Below the pieces are notes generated by a model. The model was not told the DNA's origin. It did not search any database and saw only the letters and a list, made by a program, of their open reading frames with translations. Shown here piece after piece: positions 49,623 to 62,921 of a stretch of 64,000 nucleotides of DNA. This DNA comes from Aquipseudomonas guryensis (GTDB lineage: Bacteria > Pseudomonadota > Gammaproteobacteria > Pseudomonadales > Pseudomonadaceae): assembly GCF_014164785.1 (NCBI RefSeq), contig NZ_JACJFN010000006.1, positions 62,001-126,000 on the forward strand, written 5' to 3'. Numbering within the stretch: the first letter of the stretch is position 1; each line of letters begins with the position of its first letter. The position numbers and the translations under genes are program-made.

Positions 49623-50998
49623 GCGCCTTCAAACCAGGCCAGCTTCTCGCGTAGCTGCACCACCTCACCGACTATCACCAGGGTCGGCGCATGCACCTCA
49701 TGCTCGGCCACCAACTGCGGCAGGTTGGCCAGAGTCCCGGTAAAGACTCGCTGATTCTGTGTAGTGCCCTGCTGCACCAGCGCCGCCGGAGTATCCGCCG
49801 CGCGACCATGGCGAATCAGCTCGGCGCAGATGGCTGGCAGCCCGACCAGGCCCATGTAGAACACCAGGGTTTGCCCCGGCGCACTCAGCTCGCCCCAAGG
49901 CAGGTTGCTGCTGCCGTCTTTGAGATGGCCGGTGACGAAACGCACCGATTGCGCATGGTCGCGATGGGTCAGCGGAATTCCCGCATAGGCCGCGCAGCCC
50001 GATGCCGCAGTAATCCCCGGCACCACCTGGAACGGGATGCCGTGGGCCGCCAGCTCCTCGATTTCCTCGCCGCCGCGGCCGAAGATGAACGGGTCGCCAC
50101 CCTTGAGGCGCAACACCCGCTTACCCTGCTTGGCCAGGTCGACCAAACGCTGGTTGATCTGCTCCTGCGGCACGGCATGTTCTGAGCGCTGCTTGCCAAC
50201 GTAGATGCGGTCGGCATCACGGCGGCACAGGTCGACGATGGCCGGCGCCACCAGACGGTCATACAGCACCACATCGGCCTGCTGCATCAGGCGCAGGGCG
50301 CGGAAGGTCAGCAGATCCGGATCACCGGGGCCAGCACCGACTAGGTAAACCTCACCCAGGGCACGCGGGGCAATGCCAGCGATCTTCGCCTCGAGCTGAC
50401 GCTCGCCCTCACCCAGCTTGCCGGCGAATACGCTTTCGGCGATCTGCCCCTGGAACACGTCTTCCCAGAACACCCGGCGCTGCTGCACATCGGGAAACAG
50501 GCCACGCACCTGGGCACGGAATTTCTTCGCCAGCCCGGCCAGTTGGCCATAGGTGGCGGGAATCCAGGTCTCGATCTTGGCGCGAATCAACCGTGCCAAC
50601 ACCGGCGCATCACCGCCACTGGTGATGGCGACAATCAGCGGCGAGCGGTCGACGATGGCCGGGAAGATCACACTGCACAGCTTCGGCGCATCCACCACAT
50701 TGACCGGAATGCCACGTACCTGAGCCTGGGCGGAAATCTGCGCATTCAACGGCTCATTGTCGGTAGCGGCAATCACCAGGCACACCCCATCCAGATCATC
50801 CGCCTGGTAGCCACGCTGCAAAACCTGGGCACTCGGCCCGGCCAGCTCGCGCAACTCGTCACGAATCTCCGGAGCCACCACGCGCAAGACCGCACCCGAC
50901 TCGACCAGCAGCCGCGCCTTGCGCAGCGCCACTTCGCCACCGCCGACAACCAGTACCAGGCGATCCTGCAGTTTGTGGAACAGGGGAAGAAAATCCAT
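49607..50998 (-). CDS. cysG: Siroheme synthase CysG
   Basis: A 463-residue trifunctional enzyme. The N-terminal precorrin-2 dehydrogenase/ferrochelatase part has VVGGGEVALRKARLL; the C-terminal uroporphyrinogen-III methyltransferase has VGAGPGDPDLLTFRAL, KGGDPFIFGRGGEE and VPGITAASGCAAYAGIPLT. It makes siroheme for sulfite and nitrite reductases. It is downstream of serS on the same strand with a terminator-like hairpin between them. Confidence 0.97.
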   Translation of the reverse strand: MDFLPLFHKLQDRLVLVVGGGEVALRKARLLVESGAVLRVVAPEIRDELRELAGPSAQVLQRGYQADDLDGVCLVIAATDNEPLNAQISAQAQVRGIPVNVVDAPKLCSVIFPAIVDRSPLIVAITSGGDAPVLARLIRAKIETWIPATYGQLAGLAKKFRAQVRGLFPDVQQRRVFWEDVFQGQIAESVFAGKLGEGERQLEAKIAGIAPRALGEVYLVGAGPGDPDLLTFRALRLMQQADVVLYDRLVAPAIVDLCRRDADRIYVGKQRSEHAVPQEQINQRLVDLAKQGKRVLRLKGGDPFIFGRGGEEIEELAAHGIPFQVVPGITAASGCAAYAGIPLTHRDHAQSVRFVTGHLKDGSSNLPWGELSAPGQTLVFYMGLVGLPAICAELIRHGRAADTPAALVQQGTTQNQRVFTGTLANLPQLVAEHEVHAPTLVIVGEVVQLREKLAWFEGAQADV

Positions 50999-51027
50999 GG
51001 CGCATGCTCTCGATCAGACAAAACAAA

Positions 51028-51051
51028 ACGGGGCAGCACTGGCCACCCCGT
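51028..51051 (-). terminator. Probable intrinsic terminator of serS
   Basis: Stem acgggg / ccccgt with a 12-nt loop, lying between serS (stop at 51073) and cysG (start at 50998); the minus strand continues TTTTGTTTTG. Partial read-through into cysG is likely, since no separate cysG promoter is obvious in 75 nt. Confidence 0.65.
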
Positions 51052-51072
51052 ATTCTGCAACTTAGGTCCGGC

Positions 51073-52353
<1,281 letters not shown>

Positions 52354-52371
52354 GGGATGTTCTCGTCTAGA

Positions 52372-52746
52372 TCAGAGCTTGGTTAATGTCAGGCCGGCCC
52401 AGGTGGCGAGCAGACCGCCCAGCACGCTGGCAGTCGCATAGCCGATGGCCAGCGGTGCCTGGCCGCTTTCCAGCAGGCGCAGCGTGTCGAGGGAGAAGGA
52501 TGAAAAAGTGGTCAGGCCGCCAAGGAAGCCCACCATCAGCCCGGCGCGCAGCTCCAGCGGCACCTCGGGGCGCAGCAGAAACAGGCCGTACAGATAGCCG
52601 ATCAGCAGGCAGCCGATAATATTGACCGCCAGGGTAGCGCCATAGAAGTGCTGCGGCCAGTTCGCGCTGACCCAGTTGCTGGTAAAGAAACGCAGCAGGG
52701 TACCAACCATGCCGCCCAACGCGACCGCGATGACCACACCGATCAT
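52372..52746 (-). CDS. crcB: Fluoride efflux channel CrcB (Fluc)
   Basis: A 124-residue, four-helix dual-topology fluoride channel subunit. The motifs GGMVGTLLRF, VNIIGCLLIGYLYG and GFLGGLTTFSSFSLD are all present; the last includes the phenylalanine box and the sodium-site Thr/Ser turn. The ATG overlaps the rarA stop by 4 nt (ATGA), so it is expressed from the rarA transcript. No fluoride riboswitch precedes it. Confidence 0.96.
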   Translation of the reverse strand: MIGVVIAVALGGMVGTLLRFFTSNWVSANWPQHFYGATLAVNIIGCLLIGYLYGLFLLRPEVPLELRAGLMVGFLGGLTTFSSFSLDTLRLLESGQAPLAIGYATASVLGGLLATWAGLTLTKL

Positions 52747-54068
52747 GGCTTTCTCCGTTTGCGCGGGCTGGCGGCATCCAGCGCGGCAAGATGTGCCAGT
52801 TTGTCGCGAATCTTCAGTTCCAGGCCACGCGGCACCGGCTGATAGTAAGCCTGCGGCTCGAGCTGCTCGGGGAAATAGTCCTCGCCGGCGGCGTAGGCAT
52901 CCGGCTCGTCATGGGCGTAGCGGTATTCATCGCCGTAGCCGAGTTCCTTCATCAACTTGGTCGGGGCATTACGCAGGTGCAGGGGCACTTCCAGCGAGCC
53001 GTGTTCGGCAGCATCGCGCATGGCGGCCTTGAAGCCCATGTACACGGCGTTGCTCTTCGGCGCGCAGGCCAGGTAGACAATGGCCTGAGCCACGGCCAGC
53101 TCGCCTTCCGGGCTGCCCAGGCGTTCCTGCACATCCCAGGCGTTGAGGCACAGAGTCAGGGCACGCGGGTCGGCGTTGCCGATGTCCTCGCTGGCCATGC
53201 GCACCACGCGCCGGGCCAGGTACAGCGGGTCGCAGCCCCCGTCGAGCATGCGCGCGTACCAGTACAGCGCACCGTCCGGGTTGGAGCCGCGCACCGATTT
53301 GTGCAGCGCGGAAATCTGGTCGTAGAACGCCTCGCCACCCTTGTCGAAACGCCGGCGACTGTCGCCGAGCAGGTTCTGCAGCAGTTCGGGAGCGATCTCG
53401 CTGCCGTCCTCGGCCAGATCGGCGGCATTTTCCAGCAGGTTGAGCAGGCGTCGACCGTCACCATCGGCGGCAGCCAGGAGGATCTGAAAGCTCTCTTCCG
53501 GCAGGCTCAGGCGCTGTTTGCCCAGGCCCTTCTCCTCCGTCAGCGCACGCTGCACCAGCTTACGCATGGCGGCCTCATCCAGGCTTTTCAGCACATAGAC
53601 ACGGGCGCGCGAGAGCAGCGCGTTGTTCAGCTCGAAGGAAGGGTTCTCGGTGGTCGCACCGATAAAGATCAGCGTGCCATCTTCCACATAGGGCAGAAAG
53701 GCATCCTGCTGGCTCTTGTTGAAGCGATGCACTTCGTCGACGAAGAGGATGGTGCGCCGGCCGTACTGGGCGGCCTGCTGCTTGGCCACTTCCACCGATT
53801 GACGGATTTCCTTGACCCCAGACAGTACTGCGGAAATCGTTTCGAAGTGCGCCTCGGAGACCTGCGCCAGCAGCCTGGCCAGGGTGGTCTTGCCGACCCC
53901 AGGCGGGCCCCAGAAGATCATCGAGTGCAGCGCACCTTGCTCCAGCGCCTCGCGCAGCGGCTTGCCGTGGCCCAGCACATGCTCCTGACCGACGTACTCG
54001 TCCAGGCTGGTCGCGCGCAAACGCGCGGCCAGGGGCTGGGCGACGGGGGCGGAGCGAAACAGATCCAT
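52743..54068 (-). CDS. rarA: Replication-associated recombination protein A (MgsA/YcaJ)
   Basis: A 441-residue AAA+ ATPase of the RarA/WRNIP1 family, related to clamp loaders, acting at stalled forks. Walker A GPPGVGKTTLARLL and Walker B LFVDEVHRFNKSQQD are intact; the helical C-terminal oligomerisation domain (GFKAAMRDAAEHGSLEVPLHL) is present. It starts 20 nt after lolA. The order lolA-rarA-serS is conserved in gamma-proteobacteria. Confidence 0.96.
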   Translation of the reverse strand: MDLFRSAPVAQPLAARLRATSLDEYVGQEHVLGHGKPLREALEQGALHSMIFWGPPGVGKTTLARLLAQVSEAHFETISAVLSGVKEIRQSVEVAKQQAAQYGRRTILFVDEVHRFNKSQQDAFLPYVEDGTLIFIGATTENPSFELNNALLSRARVYVLKSLDEAAMRKLVQRALTEEKGLGKQRLSLPEESFQILLAAADGDGRRLLNLLENAADLAEDGSEIAPELLQNLLGDSRRRFDKGGEAFYDQISALHKSVRGSNPDGALYWYARMLDGGCDPLYLARRVVRMASEDIGNADPRALTLCLNAWDVQERLGSPEGELAVAQAIVYLACAPKSNAVYMGFKAAMRDAAEHGSLEVPLHLRNAPTKLMKELGYGDEYRYAHDEPDAYAAGEDYFPEQLEPQAYYQPVPRGLELKIRDKLAHLAALDAASPRKRRKP

Positions 54069-54087
54069 ACCGGGCGGCAGCGGCCTC

Positions 54088-54714
54088 TTATTCCTGGATG
54101 ACGTCGGCGCCCTCAGGCACGTCGAAGGTGAACAGCGCGGGGTCGAGCTGCTCGTTCATCTTCACGCTGAGGAACAGGATATTGGTGCGCTGACCGATGC
54201 TGTCGATCAGCTGCATGTCGTTGATCACGCCACGGCGGAACGACAGACGCAGGTTGTCGAACAGGGTGTCCTGGGCCTTCGGCTTGAGCATGAAGTCGAC
54301 CACTTCACCGGCTTCCTTGAAGCTGATCTCGAAGTTCTCGCGGATCTTCGATACATCACCGGACAGCAGCAGCGCCGGGGTGTGGGTCAGGCGCTGGTCG
54401 AGGCTCTGGATGGTCACCTGCATCAAGTCCGGGTCATACAGCCAGACTTTCTCGCCGTTGGACACCAGCAGTTGCTCCTGCGGCGCATCGGTATGCCAGC
54501 GGAACAGCCCAGGGCGCTTGAGCGCCAGCTGACCTGCGGTTTCCTGCAGCTGGGTGCCGGTACCGTCGAGGGTCAGCTGGGAGAAACGGGCGCTGATGGT
54601 CTGCGCCTGGTTGAGCAGTTCAGTCAGGCGTTTGACCGCTGCCTCGTCGTCCGCCTGGGCGGGGATGGCGACAAAGGCCAGGGCGGACAGCAACAACATG
54701 CGCAACAGTCGCAT
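54088..54714 (-). CDS. lolA: Outer-membrane lipoprotein carrier protein LolA
   Basis: A 208-residue periplasmic chaperone that takes lipoproteins from LolCDE to LolB. Signal peptide about residues 1-21 (ends IPAQA). The mature part is the half-barrel: QTISARFSQLTLDG, GLFRWHTDAPQEQLLVSNGEKVWLYDPDLMQV in strands, and DNLRLSFRRGVINDMQL. The ATG at 54714 follows AGAGGA; a TTG at 54735 in frame is less likely. It is 29 nt downstream of ftsK and 19 nt before rarA. Confidence 0.95.
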   Translation of the reverse strand: MRLLRMLLLSALAFVAIPAQADDEAAVKRLTELLNQAQTISARFSQLTLDGTGTQLQETAGQLALKRPGLFRWHTDAPQEQLLVSNGEKVWLYDPDLMQVTIQSLDQRLTHTPALLLSGDVSKIRENFEISFKEAGEVVDFMLKPKAQDTLFDNLRLSFRRGVINDMQLIDSIGQRTNILFLSVKMNEQLDPALFTFDVPEGADVIQE

Positions 54715-54743
54715 GGAAATCCTCTTCATAGACAAACTGGAAA

Positions 54744-57149
<2,406 letters not shown>

Positions 57150-57366
57150 AACGCTGCTATTCCTGCGCCCGGAGCGCGACCAACAATCAGTTGAAAACGT
57201 AAAGTCAGACCATTGTACGGATTTACAGGTCCGATGCCATGTCAGGCACCGGGCGGCACGTTTTACCGCCCTTACTGCTTCGGTGTAGCATACCGGCCAG
57301 CATCTTACGCACCGCTCAATTTGAGCATGCATTCTCTTTTGTGACAAAGGCTTATGAGGTCTTTTT

Positions 57367-58314
57367 ATGAGCGAAGTCAAGCATTCACGCCTGATCATCC
57401 TGGGCTCCGGCCCTGCCGGCTACACCGCTGCCGTCTATGCCGCCCGCGCCAACCTCAAGCCCGTCATCATCACTGGCATCCAGCCCGGCGGCCAGCTGAC
57501 CACCACCACAGAAGTCGACAACTGGCCAGGTGACGTGCACGGCCTGACCGGCCCGGCGCTGATGCAGCGCATGCAGGAACACGCCGAGCGCTTCGACACC
57601 GAGATCGTTTACGACCATATCCACACTGCCGAGTTGCAGCAGAAGCCCTTCACCCTCAAGGGTGACAGCGGCACCTACACCTGCGACGCCCTGATCATCG
57701 CCACCGGCGCCAGCGCCCAGTACCTCGGCCTGCCGTCAGAAGAAGCTTTCGCCGGCAAGGGCGTATCCGCCTGCGCCACCTGCGACGGTTTCTTCTACCG
57801 CAACCAGGTGGTCTGCGTGATCGGCGGTGGCAACACTGCCGTGGAAGAAGCCCTCTATCTGTCCAACATCGCCAAAGAAGTGCACCTGATCCATCGCCGC
57901 GACAAGCTGCGTTCGGAGAAGATCCTGCAGGACAAGCTGTTCGAGAAGGCCGCCAACGGCAATGTGCGCCTGCACTGGAACCACACCCTGGACGAAGTGC
58001 TGGGCGACGCCAGCGGCGTAACCGGCGTGCGCCTGATCAACACGGCTGACGGCAGCAAGAAAGAACTGCAACTGGCTGGCGTATTCATCGCCATCGGTCA
58101 CAAGCCCAACACCGAGCTGTTTCAGGGCCAACTGGAAATGCGCGACGGCTACCTGCTGGTACAGGGCGGCAACGAAGGCAATGCCACCCTGACCAGCATC
58201 GACGGCGTGTTTGCTGCTGGCGACGTGGCCGATCACGTCTACCGTCAGGCCATCACCTCGGCTGGCGCCGGCTGCATGGCCGCGCTCGACGCCGAAAAGT
58301 ACCTCGACGTCTAA
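57367..58314 (+). CDS. trxB: Thioredoxin-disulfide reductase
   Basis: A 315-residue flavoenzyme that reduces thioredoxin with NADPH. The FAD motif ILGSGPAGYTAAVYAARA, the redox-active Cys136-Ala-Thr-Cys139 (SACATCDGFF), the NADPH motif VIGGGNTAVEEALYL and the C-terminal FAD segment VFAAGDVADHVYRQA are all present. The ATG sits after TGAGGTC; ftsK is divergent across a 217-nt gap. Confidence 0.97.
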   Translation: MSEVKHSRLIILGSGPAGYTAAVYAARANLKPVIITGIQPGGQLTTTTEVDNWPGDVHGLTGPALMQRMQEHAERFDTEIVYDHIHTAELQQKPFTLKGDSGTYTCDALIIATGASAQYLGLPSEEAFAGKGVSACATCDGFFYRNQVVCVIGGGNTAVEEALYLSNIAKEVHLIHRRDKLRSEKILQDKLFEKAANGNVRLHWNHTLDEVLGDASGVTGVRLINTADGSKKELQLAGVFIAIGHKPNTELFQGQLEMRDGYLLVQGGNEGNATLTSIDGVFAAGDVADHVYRQAITSAGAGCMAALDAEKYLDV

Positions 58315-58323
58315 GCCTCAGCA

Positions 58324-58344
58324 GGCGGGCGCCCAGCGCCCGCC
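58324..58344 (+). other. GC-rich hairpin between trxB and aat
   Basis: A 9-bp perfect stem ggcgggcgc / gcgcccgcc with a 3-nt loop in the 39-nt spacer. It has no U-tract (next bases are ctcccc), so it is more likely an mRNA stability or pausing element that separates trxB from aat expression than a true terminator. Confidence 0.6.
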
Positions 58345-58353
58345 CTCCCCCGC

Positions 58354-59034
58354 ATGCTGACCTGGCTGCAACGCGACACCCTCGACTTCCCGCCTCTGGA
58401 TAAAGCCCTGCGCGAGCCCAATGGCCTGCTGGCCGCCGGTGGTGATCTATCGCCTGCACGCCTGGTCGCCGCTTATCGACACGGCTGCTTCCCCTGGTAC
58501 TCACAAGGCCAACCACTACTGTGGTGGTCGCCAGACCCTCGCACGGTGCTGTTTCCCGATGAATTCCACCTGTCACGCAGCCTGGCCAAGCTGATCCGCC
58601 AGCAGCGCTTCACAGTCAGCTTCGATCGCGATTTCGCCGCAATCATCCAGGCCTGCGCCGCACCACGCGCCTATGCCGATGGCACCTGGATCACCAAAGA
58701 AATGCAGAACGCCTACCTGCACCTGCATCGCCAAGGCATCGCCCACTCGGTCGAAGTATGGGAAAACGGACAACTGGTCGGCGGGCTCTACGGCCTGGCC
58801 ATGGGGCAGCTGTTTTTCGGTGAGTCGATGTTCAGCCATACGGACAATGCCTCGAAAGTCGGCTTCGCCACCCTGGTCGGCAAACTGCGTGAATGGGGTT
58901 TCGTCCTGATCGACTGCCAGATGCCCACCCAGCACCTGCACAGCTTTGGCGCCCGAGCGATAGCGCGCAGCGAGTTCGCGACTTACCTGCAGCGCCATCT
59001 TGACCAACCGAATAACGCCGACTGGCTCGCCTAG
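58354..59034 (+). CDS. aat: Leucyl/phenylalanyl-tRNA--protein transferase
   Basis: A 226-residue enzyme that adds Leu or Phe from charged tRNA to N-terminal Lys or Arg of proteins, making them ClpS substrates. Typical motifs: LDFPPLDKALREPNGLLAAG, GCFPWY, WWSPDPRTVLFPDEFH, DGTWITKEMQNAYLHLHRQG, GESMFSH and DCQMPTQHLHSFGA. It precedes bpt by 54 nt. Confidence 0.96.
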   Translation: MLTWLQRDTLDFPPLDKALREPNGLLAAGGDLSPARLVAAYRHGCFPWYSQGQPLLWWSPDPRTVLFPDEFHLSRSLAKLIRQQRFTVSFDRDFAAIIQACAAPRAYADGTWITKEMQNAYLHLHRQGIAHSVEVWENGQLVGGLYGLAMGQLFFGESMFSHTDNASKVGFATLVGKLREWGFVLIDCQMPTQHLHSFGARAIARSEFATYLQRHLDQPNNADWLA

Positions 59035-59088
59035 GCGACTCCCGCAGGCTGGCATACACTTGTTCAAAGGTTTTCCCGAGGGTTGACC

Positions 59089-59796
59089 ATGACCGAGCTG
59101 GCTCGCCTCAAGTTTTACGCCACCCAGCCACATCCTTGCAGCTACCTGCCCGAGGAACAGGCCACCACCCTGTTTCTCGACCCCAGCCAGCCCATGGATG
59201 TGCAGGTGTATGCCGAGCTCTCGGAAATGGGCTTCCGGCGTAGCGGTGACCATCTGTATCGTCCGCACTGCCAACGCTGCACCGCCTGCGTACCAGCGCG
59301 CATTCCCGCCGACCAGTTCCTGCCCAATCGCCAGCAGCGGCGCATCCTCAAACGCAACGCCGATATCCAGGTCAAGGCCGTACGCCCGGCGTTCAACGAG
59401 GAGTACTACGACCTCTACGTGCGCTACATCGAGCAGCGCCACGCAGATGGCGACATGTACCCGCCCAGCCGTGACCAGTTCAGCACCTTCCTGGTTCGCG
59501 ACCTGCCATTCGCGCGCTTCTACGAGTTCCGCCTGGAAGGCAAACTGCTGGCTATCGCCGTCACCGACATGCTGCCCAACGGCCTTTCGGCGGTTTATAC
59601 CTTCTACGATCCCGATCAGGAACGGCGCAGCCTGGGCCGTTTCGCCATCCTCTGGCAGATCGGCGAAGCCGCGCGCCTGGGCCTGCAAGCGGTCTATCTC
59701 GGCTACTGGATCAAGAACTGCCGCAAGATGAGCTACAAGACCCAGTACCGCCCCATTGAGCTGTTCGTCAATCAACGCTGGACAACCCTCACCTGA
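59089..59796 (+). CDS. bpt: Aspartate/glutamate leucyltransferase
   Basis: A 235-residue transferase (formerly ATE-like) that adds Leu to N-terminal Asp or Glu, a second entry into the N-degron path. Motifs: [18 protein letters not shown], the cysteine cluster [45 protein letters not shown] and [17 protein letters not shown]. The ATG at 59089 follows GAGGG; a TTG two codons earlier is an alternative. It is followed by infA. Confidence 0.95.
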
Positions 59797-59896
59797 ATAC
59801 CTTGGCGGCACACTGCATTTTCGGGCACAATGCACGCCGCTTTTGCCTGGGGCCAGTTGCGCCGGGCCATTCATTGGATACCGAGGGCTTTACTGC

Positions 59897-60115
59897 ATGT
59901 CGAAAGAAGACAGCTTCGAAATGGAAGGCACTGTCGTCGACACCCTGCCCAACACCATGTTCCGTGTGGAGTTGGAAAATGGGCACGTCGTTACCGCGCA
60001 TATCTCCGGAAAGATGCGCAAGAACTACATCCGCATTCTCACTGGCGACAAGGTCCGCGTCGAACTGACGCCGTACGACCTGAGCAAGGGCCGTATCACC
60101 TACCGCGCCCGCTAA
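59897..60115 (+). CDS. infA: Translation initiation factor IF-1
   Basis: A 72-residue OB-fold protein: [39 protein letters not shown] and [16 protein letters not shown]. The length is exact for IF-1. The frame extends upstream to 59756 but the N-terminal part is not family sequence; the ATG at 59897 follows GAGGG. Terminator at 60213. Confidence 0.98.
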
Positions 60116-60212
60116 GAATCTGTTCAAAGCCTGCTGCAGGTCAGCCACGCTACATTGCACCGGCACGACTCGGCTCGCAAGACTTTGAAAAGGTTCCAAG
60201 CCCAGTTGAAAT

Positions 60213-60241
60213 GAAAACGCCCGGCATTGCCGGGCGTTTTC
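60213..60241. terminator. Bidirectional terminator between infA and clpA
   Basis: A perfect 12-bp stem gaaaacgcccgg / ccgggcgttttc with a cattg loop between two convergent genes; A- and T-runs are inside the stem ends. Confidence 0.92.
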
Positions 60242-60258
60242 GTTTGCCTGTTTTCAGA

Positions 60259-62529
60259 TCAAGCCGGCTCTGCCGTGGTCTCGAACTCGAAGCGCAGCTC
60301 ATCGCCAACCAGCTCGATGTGCACCACGCCGCCATGCTCGGCCAGTTCGCCGAAGAGGATTTCCTCGGCCAGCGGACGCTTGATCTTGTCCTGGATCAGG
60401 CGCGCCATCGGCCGTGCCCCCATCGCCACGTCATAGCCCTTCTCGGCCAGCCAACCACGCGCCGCATCGCTGACTTCCAGCAGCACATGCTTGTCCTCGA
60501 GCTGCGCCTGCAGTTCCGTGAGGAACTTGTCGACGATGCTTTTGATCACTTCGTGACTCAGGCGACCAAACTGGATGATGGTATCCAGACGGTTGCGGAA
60601 CTCCGGCGTGAAGCTCTTCTTGATCACTTCCATGGCATCGGACGAGTGGTCCTGATAGGTGAAACCGATCGACGCCCGCGCCGCGGTTTCCGCCCCGGCA
60701 TTGGTGGTCATGATCAGGATCACATTGCGGAAGTCGGCCTTGCGCCCGTTGTTGTCGGTCAGGGTGCCGTGGTCCATCACCTGCAACAGCAGGTTGAAGA
60801 CTTCCGGATGGGCCTTCTCGATCTCGTCTAGCAGCAGCACACAATGCGGCTGCTTGGTGATGGCCTCGGTCAGCAAACCACCCTGATCGAAACCGACATA
60901 GCCAGGAGGTGCACCGATCAGACGCGAAACGGTATGCCGCTCCATGTACTCGGACATGTCGAAACGCACCAGTTCGATACCCATGGCCTTGGCCAGCTGA
61001 CGAGCGGCCTCGGTCTTGCCAACCCCGGTCGGCCCGGCGAACAGGAAGGAACCCACCGGCTTGTCCGGTGCTTTCAGGCCTGCACGTGACAGCTTGATCG
61101 CGGTCGCCAGCGAGTCGATCGCCGCATCCTGGCCGAATACGGTCAGCTTGAGGTCGCGCTCCAGATTTCGCAGCAGCTCCTTGTCGGAACTGGTGACGTG
61201 TTTCGGGGGAATCCGCGCGATCTTGGCGACAATGTCTTCGACCTGGGCGACTTCGATACGCTTGGCACGCTTGTCTTCGGGCTGCAGGCGCTGATAGGCC
61301 CCCGCCTCGTCGATCACATCGATGGCCTTGTCCGGCATGTGCCGGTCGTTGATGTAGCGCGCCGCCAGTTCAGCCGCTGCGCGCAGGGCCTCGTCGCTGT
61401 ACTCGATATGGTGATGCTGTTCGAAACGCGCCTTCAGCCCGCGCAGGATACCGACGGTATCCTCGACCGACGGTTCGCTGACATCGACCTTCTGGAAGCG
61501 CCGCGCCAGAGCGCGGTCTTTCTCGAAGATGCCGCGGAACTCCTGGAAGGTGGTGGAGCCGATGCAACGGATCTCACCCGAGGACAGCAGCGGCTTGAGC
61601 AGGTTGGAGGCATCCATCACCCCGCCAGACGCTGCGCCGGCACCGATGATGGTGTGGATTTCATCGATGAACAGGATGGCATGCGGACGCTTGCGCAACT
61701 CATTGAGCAGCGCCTTGAAGCGTTTCTCGAAGTCACCGCGATACTTGGTACCCGCCAGCAAGGCGCCGAGGTCGAGGGAGTAGACCACGCTGTCGGACAG
61801 CAAATCCGGCACCTGGCCATCGACAATGCGCTTAGCCAGGCCTTCGGCGATGGCGGTCTTGCCGACACCAGCCTCACCCACCAGCAGCGGATTGTTCTTG
61901 CGCCGACGCGCGAGGATCTGTGCCACCCGCTCCACCTCAGACTCCCGCCCGACCAACGGATCGATGCGCCCTTGGCGAGACAGTTCGTTCAGGTTGCTGG
62001 CGTAGGCATCCAGCGGATTACTCGAAGCGGCAGACTCGCCCCCCTCGTCATCCTGCATTTCCTGCTCGTTGTCGGAATGATCGGCATGCCCTGGCACCTT
62101 GGAGATGCCATGGGCGATGTAATTGACCACATCGATACGCGCCACGCTCTGCTGCTTGAGCAGGAATACTGCCTGGCTTTCCTGCTCGCTGAAGATCGCC
62201 ACCAGCACGTTGGCGCCGGTGACTTCGCGCTTGCCCGAACTCTGCACGTGAAACACCGCACGCTGCAGCACGCGCTGGAAGCCCAGAGTCGGCTGGGTTT
62301 CGCGATCTTCGTCGTGCTGTGGGATCAGTGGCGTGGTGGAGTCGATGAACTCCTGCAAATCATGACGAAGCTTGTCCAGATTGGCGCCGCAAGCGCGCAG
62401 AACGGTGGCTGCGGCCTCGTTATCCAGCAACGCCAGGAGCAGGTGCTCGACCGTCATGAACTCATGGCGCTTGGCGCGTGCCTCCTTGAAGGCCAGATTG
62501 AGGGTGACTTCCAGCTCTCGATTCAACAT
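60259..62529 (-). CDS. clpA: ATP-dependent Clp protease ATP-binding subunit ClpA
   Basis: A 756-residue AAA+ unfoldase that feeds ClpP. It has an N-terminal Clp_N repeat domain (about 1-145, EHLLLALLDNEAA), D1 with Walker A GEAGVGKTAIAEGLA and ILFIDEIH, and D2 with GPTGVGKTEAARQLA and VLLLDEIEKAH. The ClpP-docking tripeptide-type loop lies in D2. It is 29 nt downstream of clpS on the same strand, the usual clpS-clpA pair. Confidence 0.97.
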   Translation of the reverse strand: MLNRELEVTLNLAFKEARAKRHEFMTVEHLLLALLDNEAAATVLRACGANLDKLRHDLQEFIDSTTPLIPQHDEDRETQPTLGFQRVLQRAVFHVQSSGKREVTGANVLVAIFSEQESQAVFLLKQQSVARIDVVNYIAHGISKVPGHADHSDNEQEMQDDEGGESAASSNPLDAYASNLNELSRQGRIDPLVGRESEVERVAQILARRRKNNPLLVGEAGVGKTAIAEGLAKRIVDGQVPDLLSDSVVYSLDLGALLAGTKYRGDFEKRFKALLNELRKRPHAILFIDEIHTIIGAGAASGGVMDASNLLKPLLSSGEIRCIGSTTFQEFRGIFEKDRALARRFQKVDVSEPSVEDTVGILRGLKARFEQHHHIEYSDEALRAAAELAARYINDRHMPDKAIDVIDEAGAYQRLQPEDKRAKRIEVAQVEDIVAKIARIPPKHVTSSDKELLRNLERDLKLTVFGQDAAIDSLATAIKLSRAGLKAPDKPVGSFLFAGPTGVGKTEAARQLAKAMGIELVRFDMSEYMERHTVSRLIGAPPGYVGFDQGGLLTEAITKQPHCVLLLDEIEKAHPEVFNLLLQVMDHGTLTDNNGRKADFRNVILIMTTNAGAETAARASIGFTYQDHSSDAMEVIKKSFTPEFRNRLDTIIQFGRLSHEVIKSIVDKFLTELQAQLEDKHVLLEVSDAARGWLAEKGYDVAMGARPMARLIQDKIKRPLAEEILFGELAEHGGVVHIELVGDELRFEFETTAEPA

Positions 62530-62558
62530 AGCTTCACCTCTTACCCAAGCGACCGGTA

Positions 62559-62921
62559 TTAACCGTCCTTCTCTATTTCACAGAGTAGCGGATGCTGGCT
62601 TTCCCGGGCGTACTGGTTGACCTGCATGGCCTTGGTTTCTGCGATATCGCGGGTATACACACCGCAGATTGCCCGCCCCTCTGTATGGACGGTCAGCATG
62701 ATCTTGGTTGCCAGCTCGCGATTGTGGTTGAAGAACACCTCCAACACTTCGACGACGAAGTCCATTGGCGTGTAGTCGTCGTTGAATAGCAGCACCTTGT
62801 ACATCGGTGGCGCCTGCAACCGCGGCTTGGCTTCTTGGACAGCAAGGCCCGAGGAATCATCCTCGTGCGTAGCTGGACGATCTTGATTGAATGTTAGACG
62901 AATCTGGCTGCTTGCATGCAT
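62559..62921 (-). CDS. clpS: ATP-dependent Clp protease adaptor ClpS
   Basis: A 120-residue adaptor that recognises N-degrons and delivers them to ClpA. A mobile N-terminal tail (about 1-38) precedes the core with YKVLLFNDDYTPMDFVVEVL, the N-degron pocket residues in the NDDYTPMDFV segment, and IMLTVHTEGRAICGVYTRDIAETK. It is divergent from cspD across 231 nt. Confidence 0.97.
   Translation of the reverse strand: MHASSQIRLTFNQDRPATHEDDSSGLAVQEAKPRLQAPPMYKVLLFNDDYTPMDFVVEVLEVFFNHNRELATKIMLTVHTEGRAICGVYTRDIAETKAMQVNQYARESQHPLLCEIEKDG

Noticed and set aside
52747..52800. Possible fluoride riboswitch before crcB
   Set aside because: The crcB start overlaps the rarA stop, and upstream sequence is rarA coding DNA with no room for the conserved riboswitch fold.
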